Assembly: GCF_036014175.1 (NCBI RefSeq)
Contig: NZ_CP107917.1
Coordinates: 1,426,001-1,490,000, forward strand
Direction of reading: 5' to 3'
Source of the DNA: Streptomyces sp. NBC_00443
Lineage (GTDB): Bacteria; Actinomycetota; Actinomycetes; Streptomycetales; Streptomycetaceae
DNA: 64,000 nucleotides
A program made the translations under genes and the position numbers. The notes below the pieces were generated by a model that was not told the origin of the DNA, did not search any database, and worked only from the letters and a program-made list of their open reading frames with translations. This document shows positions 39,535-48,100 of this stretch, piece by piece. Each line of letters opens with the position of its first letter. Position 1 is the first letter of the stretch.

Positions 39535-40545
39535 TCACGCCCCCGGGGTCGGGGCGGCGATCGTGCGGTCCCGCTCTCTTGGAGCGTCGACGTGTCCTTC
39601 GGCGTTCTTCGCAGCGTCGGCCGGTCTGTCGGCGTTCTTCGCAGCGTCGGCCGGTCCGTCGGCGTTCTTCGCAGCGTCGGCCGGTTCCTGGGGGTTCTTC
39701 GGGGCGCCGCGGAGGATGGAGTTGCCCTCGTGGGTCGCCTCCGGGGGCGCCACGTCGAGGGTGAGGCGGCCGCTGAGCCCGTAGAAGGCGACGGGGTTGC
39801 GCCACAGCACCAGGTCGACGTCATCCTCACCGAAGCCTTCGGCGAGCATCAGGTCGGCGACCTTGCGGGTCTTCAGGGGGTCGCTCCTGCCCCAGTCGGC
39901 GGCGGAGTTCACCAGCACCTGGTCGGGCCCGTACTCACGGAGGATCGCGACCATCCGCTCCTCGTCCATCTTGGTGTCGGGATAGACGGAGAAGCCGAGC
40001 CAGCAGCCGCTGTCCTTGGCCTCCTTGACCGTGGTCTCGTTGAGGTGGTCGACCAAGACGCGGTCCGTGGGCAGTGCGGACTCCCGGACGACGTCAAGAG
40101 TGCGGCGCAGGCCCGCCAGCTTGTCGCGGTGCGGGGTGTGGACGAGTGCGGGCAGCTCGTGGTCGGCGGCGAGCTGGAGCTGGGCGGCAAGGGCGGTGTC
40201 CTCGGCGGGGGTCATCGAGTCGTAGCCGATCTCGCCGACGGCGACGACCTGATCCTTGACGAGATAGCGGGGCAGTTCGTCGAGGACGGGGACACAGCGC
40301 GGGTCGTTCGCCTCCTTGGGGTTGAGGGCGAGCGTGCAGTGGTGGGCGATGCCGTACTGGGCGGCGCGGAAGGGCTCCCAGCCGAGGAGGGAGTCGAAGT
40401 AGTCGAGGAAGGAGGCCGGATTGGTGCGGGGTTGGCCGAGCCAGAAGGAGGGCTCGACGACGGCCCGGACGCCGGCGGCGTGCATGGCCTCGTAGTCGTC
40501 GGTGGTGCGCGACGTCATGTGGATGTGGGGGTCGAAGAGGCGCAT
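39535..40545 (-). CDS. eboB: EboB-like TatD-family metal hydrolase with C-terminal repeat tail
   Basis: A 336-residue TatD-like amidohydrolase-fold protein. The metal ligands are LFDPHIHMTSRTTDDYEAM (H-x-H), VAVGEIGYDS (Glu), LVHTPH, VLVDHLNE and NSAADWG (Asp). Residues beyond about 280 form an Ala/Asp/Pro-rich tail with three 10-residue repeats (PADAAKNADG type) that the family lacks; these come from a 30-bp minisatellite. It begins with a 1-nt TGATG overlap with eboA. Substrate unknown. Confidence 0.87.
   Translation of the reverse strand: MRLFDPHIHMTSRTTDDYEAMHAAGVRAVVEPSFWLGQPRTNPASFLDYFDSLLGWEPFRAAQYGIAHHCTLALNPKEANDPRCVPVLDELPRYLVKDQVVAVGEIGYDSMTPAEDTALAAQLQLAADHELPALVHTPHRDKLAGLRRTLDVVRESALPTDRVLVDHLNETTVKEAKDSGCWLGFSVYPDTKMDEERMVAILREYGPDQVLVNSAADWGRSDPLKTRKVADLMLAEGFGEDDVDLVLWRNPVAFYGLSGRLTLDVAPPEATHEGNSILRGAPKNPQEPADAAKNADGPADAAKNADRPADAAKNAEGHVDAPRERDRTIAAPTPGA
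39601..39690. repeat. 30-bp tandem repeat, three copies, inside eboB
   Basis: Units at 39601, 39631 and 39661 (GGCGTTCTTCGCAGCGTCGG plus ten variable bases). Being a multiple of three it adds 10 residues per copy (PADAAKNADG/R) to the EboB tail without breaking the frame. Copy number is likely to vary between strains. Confidence 0.9.
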
Positions 40546-41342
40546 CAGGACTCCTTGCCGTCGGTGCCGTCGGTGTCACGGTGGCCGTGGGGGGCCGGCG
40601 GAGTGGCTGTGGGGTCGGTCAGGGTCAGGACGCGGTGCAGATCCTCGGGGACCGGACGGCCCGCGGCGGTGCGTTCGGCCGCGTAGTCGCCGAGCATGCG
40701 GGCGAGTTCCGCGTCGTCGCGGGCGCGACGGTCCAGCTCGGCGACCGTGCCGACCGGCACACCGGTGAACAGGCACTTCAGTACGGCATGGCGCCACTGG
40801 TGCGCGTCGAGGTGCCGGGCGGCGTAGGGGCCGACGGCTGCGGCGAGGAGGCTCGTGTCGTTGGTGCGCAGGGCGTCCTCGACGAGTGGGAGGGCCTCGG
40901 GGCCGGGCACGAGGTGCGGCAGCGCGTGCAGGACGGCGCGGCGTTCCGCGGCGGTGCCTTGGAAGTAGACGCGGGAGACAGCGTCGGCGTCGGCGCGAGC
41001 CGCGTGCAGGATGAGGACACGGGCGGCATCGGCGTACTCGGAACCGCAGCGGCGCCCGGCCTCGGCGATGCGCAACTCCCAGACGGAGATGGGACCGTGG
41101 CTGCCCGGGTGGGAAGCGGCCTCGTCGAGGGCCCGGTGCAGCCAGGCGCGGCCGGTGGCATCGAGGTGTGCGGTGACATGGCCGCGCAACTCGGCGGGCG
41201 GGATCAGGGCGAGGCTCCGGCGGACGGGACCGGACGACTGCACGGTGTCCCGGCGGGGTTCCGTGTCGGCCCGGGCGTTCGTGAGCGGGCGGCCTTCGGT
41301 GTCCGCGCCCGGGGTCGCCGGGCTGGTGCGGGGCTGGGTCAT
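40545..41342 (-). CDS. eboA: EboA domain protein
   Basis: A 265-residue helical protein with the EboA pattern: LHRALDEAAS, AEAGRRCGSEYADAARVLIL, VYFQGTAAERRAVLHALPHL, DALRTNDTSLLAAAVGPYAARHLD, WRHAVLKCLFTGVPV and RMLGDYAAERTAAGR. No catalytic residues are known for this family; it is thought to be a scaffold for the trafficking complex. It overlaps the preceding isomerase by ATGA and eboB by TGATG. The first 50 residues look disordered. Confidence 0.9.
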   Translation of the reverse strand: MTQPRTSPATPGADTEGRPLTNARADTEPRRDTVQSSGPVRRSLALIPPAELRGHVTAHLDATGRAWLHRALDEAASHPGSHGPISVWELRIAEAGRRCGSEYADAARVLILHAARADADAVSRVYFQGTAAERRAVLHALPHLVPGPEALPLVEDALRTNDTSLLAAAVGPYAARHLDAHQWRHAVLKCLFTGVPVGTVAELDRRARDDAELARMLGDYAAERTAAGRPVPEDLHRVLTLTDPTATPPAPHGHRDTDGTDGKES

Positions 41343-42304
41343 GAGGTGCTCCCTTCAGGGGTGGCGGAGGGATCGCCGTGCGAGGGGACAGGGAGAGGAG
41401 GTCTGAGGGCCGCGGCCTCGGCACTGCGGAGGAATGGGAGGGAGAGTTCGGCGAAGTGGGGGCCCGCGTGGGAGTGGCGGGGCAGTTCGACGACAGTCAG
41501 GCCTTGGTAACCGGTGGCGGCGAGGGCCGCGAGCACAGGCGGGAAGTCGATCTCGCCGTCGCCGAAGGGGAGGTGTTCATGGATGCCGCGGCGCATGTCC
41601 TCGATCTGGACGTGCCGGAGCCAGGGGGCGGCGGCACGTATGCAGTCGGCGGGAGAGAGGGGTTCGAGGCACTGGCAGTGGCCGATGTCGAGGGTCAGGC
41701 CGAGGTGGTCCGGGTCGCCGAGGGTGCCACGGAGTCGGTGGAAGTCGGCAAGGTTGGCGAGGAGGTGACCGGGTTCGGGTTCGACGGCGAGTGGGACGCC
41801 GGCGGTGGTGGCGGCGTCCAGGACCGGGGTGAGTGCCTCGGCGAGACGGTCCCAGGCCGTGTCCGGATCGGTGCCTGCGGGCGTGATTCCGCTGAAGCAG
41901 TGGACGGCGTGGGCGCCGAGGTCGGCGGCGACCCGGATGGCGCGGATCAGCAGGTCGACGCGGCGGGCGCGGTCGTCCGGGTCGGGGTCCAGCAGGGAGG
42001 GGCCGTGCTTTCGGCGCGGGTCGAGTACATAACGGGCGCCGGTCTCCACCGTGACGTCCAGCCCGAGGGTGTCCAACAGCTGTGCGAGGCGACGCGTGCG
42101 GGCTGCGAGGTCCGGGGCAAGCGGGTCGAGGTGCATGTGGTCGAGCGTCAGGCCGACGCCGTCGTAGCCGAGGTCGGCGAGCAGCGCGAGAGCGTCGTCG
42201 ATGCGGAGGTCGGCGAGGCCGTTGGTGCCGTAGCCGAAGCGGAGGGGGACGCCGGGGGAGGCCGGTTTGCCGTTGTCCCGCGCCGGGTGGGGCCGAGGGC
42301 TCAT
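41339..42304 (-). CDS. Sugar phosphate isomerase/epimerase-fold protein (ebo operon)
   Basis: A 321-residue TIM barrel of the xylose isomerase-like superfamily: FGYGTNGLADLRIDDALALLADLGYDGVGLTLDH, AVEPEPGHLLAN, LTLDIGHCQ, HVQIEDMRRGIHEHLPFGDGEID and VVELPRHSH give the Glu/Asp/His/Glu metal set. It overlaps the UbiA part by ATGA and eboA by ATGA. It probably isomerises or epimerises the inositol- or sugar-derived intermediate of the pathway; the substrate is not known. Confidence 0.86.
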   Translation of the reverse strand: MSPRPHPARDNGKPASPGVPLRFGYGTNGLADLRIDDALALLADLGYDGVGLTLDHMHLDPLAPDLAARTRRLAQLLDTLGLDVTVETGARYVLDPRRKHGPSLLDPDPDDRARRVDLLIRAIRVAADLGAHAVHCFSGITPAGTDPDTAWDRLAEALTPVLDAATTAGVPLAVEPEPGHLLANLADFHRLRGTLGDPDHLGLTLDIGHCQCLEPLSPADCIRAAAPWLRHVQIEDMRRGIHEHLPFGDGEIDFPPVLAALAATGYQGLTVVELPRHSHAGPHFAELSLPFLRSAEAAALRPPLPVPSHGDPSATPEGSTS

Positions 42305-45072
42305 GTGACGCTCACCTTCTTCGCGTACTTCCGTCCGATCGGGGCGAGCGCGGCGATGGCCAGGGCGGTGAGCCCGGATCCGGCGCGGGCCGCGAGCGCC
42401 GCCTGGAGCGGAATGGTGGCGCGGATGCCGCCGCCGACGGCTCGCTGGGTCAGGGGCGGGGAGGGGTTGAGCGCGGCGTGGGTGTAGGGGCGGCCGGCGG
42501 TGGCGGCGTAGGCGGTGGCCAGGGCGGTGCGCAGGGCCGCGTCGAGCGTGAGGCCGGCCCTGGTGGGCGCGAGCGTCCGGCGTCCGGTGCCGGCACTGGT
42601 GCCAGCGCTGGCGCCGATGCCGGTGCCAGGGCCACCGGCGGGGCCGGTGGCGGCCCTTTCGCCGACCCCCGTCGACCCGGATCGCTTCGTGCCGCGCGTG
42701 CCACGTGCCACGAGCCCAGTGAGGGCGGCCGTCGCGGCGAGGGCGGCCAGGGGTGGCAGGGATGTGCCGCCCTGGGTCTCCCGGCGGGAGACCGTCGTCA
42801 CGGCGAGGGTGTGGGTGCCAAGGAGGGCGGCGGAGGGCAGTGCCTCCCTGGGTCGGCCGGTGGTGGCGGCGCCCAGGAGATGGTCGAGGCCACGAGCGGC
42901 GGCCATGGCCACGGGGCCGGCGGGCGTGTGCTTCAGGGCGAGGTCGTACGCCCAGACGGTGGCGGCCAGAGGAGTGGCCACCGCCAGGGCGGGGCGGCCG
43001 GCTCTCGCGGCCAGGCCGAGGCCGGCGACGGTCAGGACGCATGCCGCGGTGAAAGCGGAGGACGGTCGGATGCGGCCGGAGGGCAGCGGGCGGTGGGGGC
43101 GTTCGGCGGCGTCCTCGGCGCGGTCCGCCCAGTCGTTGAGGGCCATGCCGGCCTCGTAGAGACAGAGGGAGGAGCCGATGGCAAGCAAGGTGCGGGAGTT
43201 GGGCCGGCCCCCGGCGGCGACGGCGCCGCTCAGGGCGTCGCCGGGGACAGTGAACAGGGCGGGGAGCCGCAGCAGTTCGGCCCAGGCGCGTCTACCGCTC
43301 ACGGCCGCTCCCCGGAGCGGGCTCGCCCGGATCGACGGCCCGCGCGGCGACTTCCCTGGCGGACTCGCGGGGATCGACGCCCTGTGGGGCAGCCTCCTCA
43401 GCGGGCCCGCGCACACCAGCAACCCCCACCCCAGCCTCCGCGGCCGGCTCACCCGGCTCGACACCCCGCACGGCAGCCTCCCCAGCAGGCCCGCGCACAC
43501 CAGCAACCCCCACCCCAGCCTCCGCGGCCGGCTCACCCGGCCCGACGCCCCGCACGGCAGCCTCCCCAGCAGGCCCGCGCACACCAGCAACCCCCGCCGC
43601 AACCCCCACCCCAGCCTCCGCAGCTGGCTCACCCGGCTCGACACCCCGCACGGCAGCCTCCCCAGCAGGCCCGCGCACACCAGCAACCCCCGCCGCAACC
43701 CCCACCCCAGCCTCCGCGGCCGGCTCACCCGGCTCGACACCCCGCACGGCAGCCTCCCCAGCAGGCCCGCGCACACCAGCAACCCCCGCCGCAACCGTCT
43801 CCACCGACCCGCGCACACCAACACCCCCACCCCAGCCCCCTCAACCGCCCCGCCCAGGCCGGCACCCCGAGCAGCGGCAATGCGGTTGCCGTCGTCCCGG
43901 GCGGGCGCGCCGCCCCGAGTTGCCGCGCGCGGAGCGGTCTCGTCCGCGTCCGCTCGGCGGAGCCGCTCCCCCAGGCCCGCCAGCGCCGCGTACTGCTCCC
44001 CCAGGCTCGACGGCCCGTCCCCCACCGGGTCCTTGAAGTAGAAGCCGAGGTCGCCCAGCGGGCCCGTCAGGCCGGCCTCGTGGGCGCGCGCCGTCAGGCG
44101 GGCCAGGTCCAGGACCAGAGGTGCCGCGAGCGCCGAGTCGCAGCCCTGCCAGATGGTCTGGAGGATCATGCGGGTGCCGAGGAAACCGTCGAAGGCGATG
44201 TGGTCCCAGGCGGTCTTCCAGTCGCCGAGTGCCGGGACGTCGTCGATGTGCACCTCGCCCTCGGGGACGGTGCCGAGGGTGTCGGCGAGGACGCGTTCCT
44301 TGCCGGCGTTCTTCGCCGCGGCGGCGGCCGGGTCGGCGAGCGCGGCGCCGTCGCCGCCGCCGAGCAGGTTCGTGCCGGACCAGGCCCGTACGTTCAACGC
44401 CCGCTGCGCGAACATCGGGCCCAGCACGGCCCGCAGCAGCGTCTGGCCGGTCTTGCCGTCCCGGCCCGCGTACGGCAGGCCGCTGCGCTCCGCCTCGCGG
44501 GCGGCGACGGGGTGGTGCATGCCCTCGGAGGGGGTGAAATTGACGTAGGGGCAGCCCGCGCGCAGGGCCGCCAGCGCGTACAGGGTGCTGGCAGGGAGCG
44601 GGGAGCCAGGGCCCTGGGAGGCGGGTTCGGTGGAGGCGACGTTCACCACCACGGCCCGCTCCAGCTCGTGGCGGTGCATGAAGTCGCGTATGTCGTCCGC
44701 GAATGCCGTGATCAGTTCGGCCTCGCTCCTGGTGTCTCCCGGGGCGGGTCCACCGGGCCTGATCTCCCGGTCGGCGGCGGCGAGTTCGGCGGCGACGGCG
44801 GTGGCGACTCCGGGCGGGAGGACACCGCCGGCGGTCAGGGTCTCGGCGCGTTTGGGCAGGGGGCAGTCGAGGGTGTCATGACCGCCGAAGACGAGGTCGG
44901 CCAGCGCGGGCAGGCCGCTGTCGGTGAACGCCAGGGTCTCGCTCACCATGCCGGTGGGCGGGTGCAGTCCCGCGGTGACGGCGGCGCATCCCGTGACGAC
45001 GGTGGTGGCGACGGAGCCTCGGGCTCCGATCAGCCACACTCCCACTCGCGGTCGGGAGAGGGACGCGGACAT
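42301..45072 (-). CDS. Inositol-1-phosphate synthase continuous with EboC-like UbiA prenyltransferase (apparent fusion)
   Basis: One open frame of 923 codons. Residues 1 to about 385 are a myo-inositol-phosphate synthase: WLIGARGSVATTVV (NAD fold), NVASTEP, NFTPSEG, GRDGKTGQTLLRAVL, WSGTNLLGGGDG. Residues about 590-923 are a UbiA prenyltransferase (EboC type) with NDWADRAEDAAERP and YDLALKHTPAG, the two Mg-diphosphate motifs, and about eight hydrophobic segments. Between them lies a 5-copy minisatellite translated as a Leu/Arg/Cys-rich linker. A GTG at 43302 behind GGGGAG could start UbiA alone. The repeat has nearly all G/C at third positions in this frame, which favours real read-through, but separate proteins are equally possible. 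First gene of the operon; ATG 45072 has AGGAGG. Confidence 0.78.
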   Translation of the reverse strand: MSASLSRPRVGVWLIGARGSVATTVVTGCAAVTAGLHPPTGMVSETLAFTDSGLPALADLVFGGHDTLDCPLPKRAETLTAGGVLPPGVATAVAAELAAADREIRPGGPAPGDTRSEAELITAFADDIRDFMHRHELERAVVVNVASTEPASQGPGSPLPASTLYALAALRAGCPYVNFTPSEGMHHPVAAREAERSGLPYAGRDGKTGQTLLRAVLGPMFAQRALNVRAWSGTNLLGGGDGAALADPAAAAAKNAGKERVLADTLGTVPEGEVHIDDVPALGDWKTAWDHIAFDGFLGTRMILQTIWQGCDSALAAPLVLDLARLTARAHEAGLTGPLGDLGFYFKDPVGDGPSSLGEQYAALAGLGERLRRADADETAPRAATRGGAPARDDGNRIAAARGAGLGGAVEGAGVGVLVCAGRWRRLRRGLLVCAGLLGRLPCGVSSRVSRPRRLGWGLRRGLLVCAGLLGRLPCGVSSRVSQLRRLGWGLRRGLLVCAGLLGRLPCGASGRVSRPRRLGWGLLVCAGLLGRLPCGVSSRVSRPRRLGWGLLVCAGPLRRLPHRASIPASPPGKSPRGPSIRASPLRGAAVSGRRAWAELLRLPALFTVPGDALSGAVAAGGRPNSRTLLAIGSSLCLYEAGMALNDWADRAEDAAERPHRPLPSGRIRPSSAFTAACVLTVAGLGLAARAGRPALAVATPLAATVWAYDLALKHTPAGPVAMAAARGLDHLLGAATTGRPREALPSAALLGTHTLAVTTVSRRETQGGTSLPPLAALAATAALTGLVARGTRGTKRSGSTGVGERAATGPAGGPGTGIGASAGTSAGTGRRTLAPTRAGLTLDAALRTALATAYAATAGRPYTHAALNPSPPLTQRAVGGGIRATIPLQAALAARAGSGLTALAIAALAPIGRKYAKKVSVT
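43350..43850. repeat. Minisatellite of 84/96-bp units between the two domains
   Basis: Copies start at 43405, 43489, 43573, 43669 and 43765 (marker GCCCGCGCACACCAGCAACC), spaced 84, 84, 96 and 96 bp; the longer units carry a 12-bp internal insertion. Degenerate copies flank them on both sides. All lengths are multiples of three. Reverse-strand translation in the other open frame gives an A/G/E/P-rich repeat (GVRGPAGEAAVRGVEPGEP). Confidence 0.9.
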
Positions 45073-45128
45073 GGGCAGCCTCCTTGTCGTGCTTGTCGTG
45101 CGCGAACCCCGGGGGGAGGGACAAAGAC

Positions 45129-45159
45129 GGCGGGCGGGGTCCGGCGTCCCCCGCCCGCC
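45129..45159 (-). terminator. Hairpin after the giant ThuA-type gene
   Basis: GGCGGGCGGGG-N9-CCCCGCCCGCC, perfect 11-bp stem five bases past the stop at 45165, followed on the reverse strand by GTCTTTGTCCC. It separates the ThuA gene from the ebo operon; the ebo promoter would lie in the remaining 55 bp. Confidence 0.7.
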
Positions 45160-45164
45160 GCCGC

Positions 45165-48100
45165 TCAGCCGCCCGTGGTGGGCAGTTCCTTCAACTGGAT
45201 GTTGCGGAAGGAGACCTGGTCGTCGGCGCCGTGGTTCTGGAGGCCGATGTGACCGTCGGTCAGGCTCCGCTCAGGGTCCTTGTTGGTGAAGTCGTTGATC
45301 TTGACTCCGTTGAGGAACACCTGGAGGCGTTCGCCCTGGACCTTGATCTCGTAGGAGTTCCACTGGCCGGGCGGACGCAGAACCTGGTCACGGGCCTTGA
45401 TGTTCGCCGACTTGAACGAGTAGACGGAGCCCGTCGTGCGCTCGGGCGCGTCCGTGGCGTCGATCTGGATCTCGTAGCCCTTGTTCACCGCGGACCAGGG
45501 GTCGTCGGAGGCCGGGAAGCCCACGAAGATCCCGGAGTTGTCGTCGCCCTGCATCTTCCAGTCGAGCTTGAGGGAGTACGACTTCAGCTCCTTGGCCTGG
45601 TACCAGAGCAGACCCATGCCGCCCTCGGACTCCAGCGTGCCGTCCTTGACGTTGAACTTGCCGGGGCCGGCCTGCTTCCAGCCTTCCAGGGTCTGGCCGT
45701 TGAAGATCTTCCGGTAGTCCTTGCTCGGCTTGCAGTCCGCCTTGACCTGGCCGGTGGCGTACTGCAGACCGCCGAGCAGGTGGGCCCGGAAGGCCTCCTC
45801 GGCGTAGGACTCCTTGGTGTGGCCGCCGCCGGTGTAGAAGGACCGGCCGCCGCCGTAGCTCTGGCACCAGGCGATCGGGTGGTCGCCCTTCATGTTCCCG
45901 CCCTGGTAGGTGGTCTCGTCCAGGGTGGCGAGGACCTTGGCCTGCTCACGCGGGTTGGTGCGGTAGTTGTACCACTCGTCGGTGCGCTCCCAGGCGTCGC
46001 CCAGGTGCGCGGTCGACGGGTGGTCGTGGTCCTCGACGCGGACGGTGGCCTTCTGGATGGCCGGGTGCGAGTCGAAGTAGGCGCCGACGAGGCCGCCGTA
46101 GAACGCCCAGTCGTACTCGGTGTCGGCGGCGGCGTGGATGCCCAGGTAACCGCCGCCGCCCGCCACGTAGTTCTCGAACGCCTTCTGCTGCTCGGCGTCG
46201 AGGACATCACCCGTGGTGGACAGGAAGGCCACCGCGTCGTACTTGGCGAGGTTGGTGGTGGTGAACTGCCGGGCCTCCTCGGTCGCGTCGACCGTGATGC
46301 CGGCCGGGGCGCCGAGTTCCTTCAGGGCGGCGATGCCGGCCGGGATGGAGTCGTGCCGGAAGCCGGCTGTCTTGGAGAAGACCAGGACCTTCTTGCCGCC
46401 CTTGAACGGCTGCTTGGAGAACTCGAAGTCGTCCACGTCGTACAGCGCGCCCTCGCCGCCCTTGAAGACCAGGTAGATCTCCGTGGTCTTCTTGGGCAGG
46501 GACCGCAGCGGTACGTCGACGTTCTGGAAGGTCTCCCAGCCGCCGGTCGGCGGGATGTAGGCCGAGCCGTGCAGCGGTCCGTCGGGCGAGCCGGTGCGCA
46601 GTTCGATGAAGCCGCCCGCGCCGCCGGAGGAGGCCCGCACGGTCATCTTCTTCTGCCCGTCGAACCGGTAGGGGGCGAAGGAGATCCAGTCGCCGTCGTT
46701 GATGTCGCCGACGGTCTTGCCGCCGTTGGCGCCGGTCTTGTCGACGACCGACACGCCCGACTGGGTGCTGAAGTGCTCGCCCTGGCGGTGCAGCGGCTGC
46801 AGGACGGTGCGAGCGGTGCCGGTCAGGGCCTCCTGGCCGTTCGCCCCGCCGTCGGTGTAGCCGGCGCCGACGACGCCGTAGATGTTGGCGTTGGGGTCGT
46901 GGCCACCGTCGCCGGCAGGCGGCGTCAGGGTGCCCTCGCAGCCCATCTCGCTGGTCAGCTCGTGGGCGTGGGAGTCGTGGCCGAGGCTGTAGGCGACCTT
47001 GACCTTGGAGCAGTCGATGGTCTCCTCGGGGTCGGTGACGGTCACCTTGAAGGGCACGGGCTTGCCGAACTCGGCCAGGGCGCCGTTGCCCGGGATGTCG
47101 ATCCTCACCTTGGGTTCGGTGTTGCCGACCACGATCCGGGCGCTGGCGTTGCCGGTGTTGCCCTCGGAGTCCTTGGCGGTGAAGGTGGCGGTGTAGGTGC
47201 CGACCTTCTTGTACTGGTGGGTGGGGGTGAGACCCTCGCCCTTCGTGCCGTCGCCGAAGTCCCAGCTGTAGGTGAGGTCCGGGGAGTCGGCGTCCTTGGC
47301 GGAGGCGGTGAACTTGACCTTCAGGCCGGCCGCTCCGGACGTCTTGTCGGCGCTCACCTCGGCGATCGGCGAGAAGCCGTCCTCGGCGTTCTCGATCCGG
47401 TACAGCGCGGAGTGCTCGTCACCCTGGAACCAGGAGATGCCGTAGTCGAGGACGTAGAGCGCGCCGTCGGGGCCGAACTCCATGTCCATGATCTGGGTGC
47501 CGGTCCACGGGAAGTCGTTGATCTTCGCGACGGAGCCGTCCTCGTTCTGCTCGATCCGCTTGATCCAGCGGCGGCCGAACTCACCCGCGAAGAAGTCGCC
47601 GTCGTAGGCCTCGGGGAACTTCACCTTGGAGTCGAGATCGGGGTCGTAACGGTAGACCGGGCCCGCCATCGGGGACTCGGAGCCGCTGCCGAACTCGGGC
47701 ACGGAGCCGCCGTCGTACGGGATCCACGCGGCCTGCGCGGGTGGCAGGTCGGTGAGGCCCGTGTTGTACGGCGAGGTGTTCTTCGGGGCGGCGCAGTCGA
47801 ACTTCTCGCCGGAGGTGCCGGTGGCGAAGTCGTAGTCGAGGTAGGCGTCGTTGTTCCCCGTGCAGAACGGCCAGCCGAAGTTGGCGGCCTTGGTGACCTT
47901 GGCGAACTCGACCTGTCCGGCCGGGCCCCTGGTGGGGCTGGCGGCGCCCGCGTCCGGGCCGTAGTCGCCGACGTACACGATGCCGGTCTTGTCGTCGACG
48001 CTCATCCGGAACGGGTTGCGGAAGCCCATCGCGTAGATCTCGGGGCGGGTCTTCTCGGTGCCCGGGGCGAAGAGGTTGCCCTCCGGGACGGTGTACGAGC

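Noticed and set aside
43292..43816. A separate 174-residue repeat protein (GVRGPAGEAAVRGVEPGEP type)
   Set aside because: No ribosome site at its start, third-position G/C lower than in the other frame, and it lies wholly inside the minisatellite; recorded only as an alternative frame.
43350..43850. CRISPR array
   Set aside because: Units are contiguous near-identical 84/96-bp repeats with no unique spacers and no cas genes.
42082..45252. A 1056-codon plus-strand open frame with PPQ/PAR repeats
   Set aside because: It lies opposite the synthase-UbiA gene; its repeats are only the reverse reading of the minisatellite.
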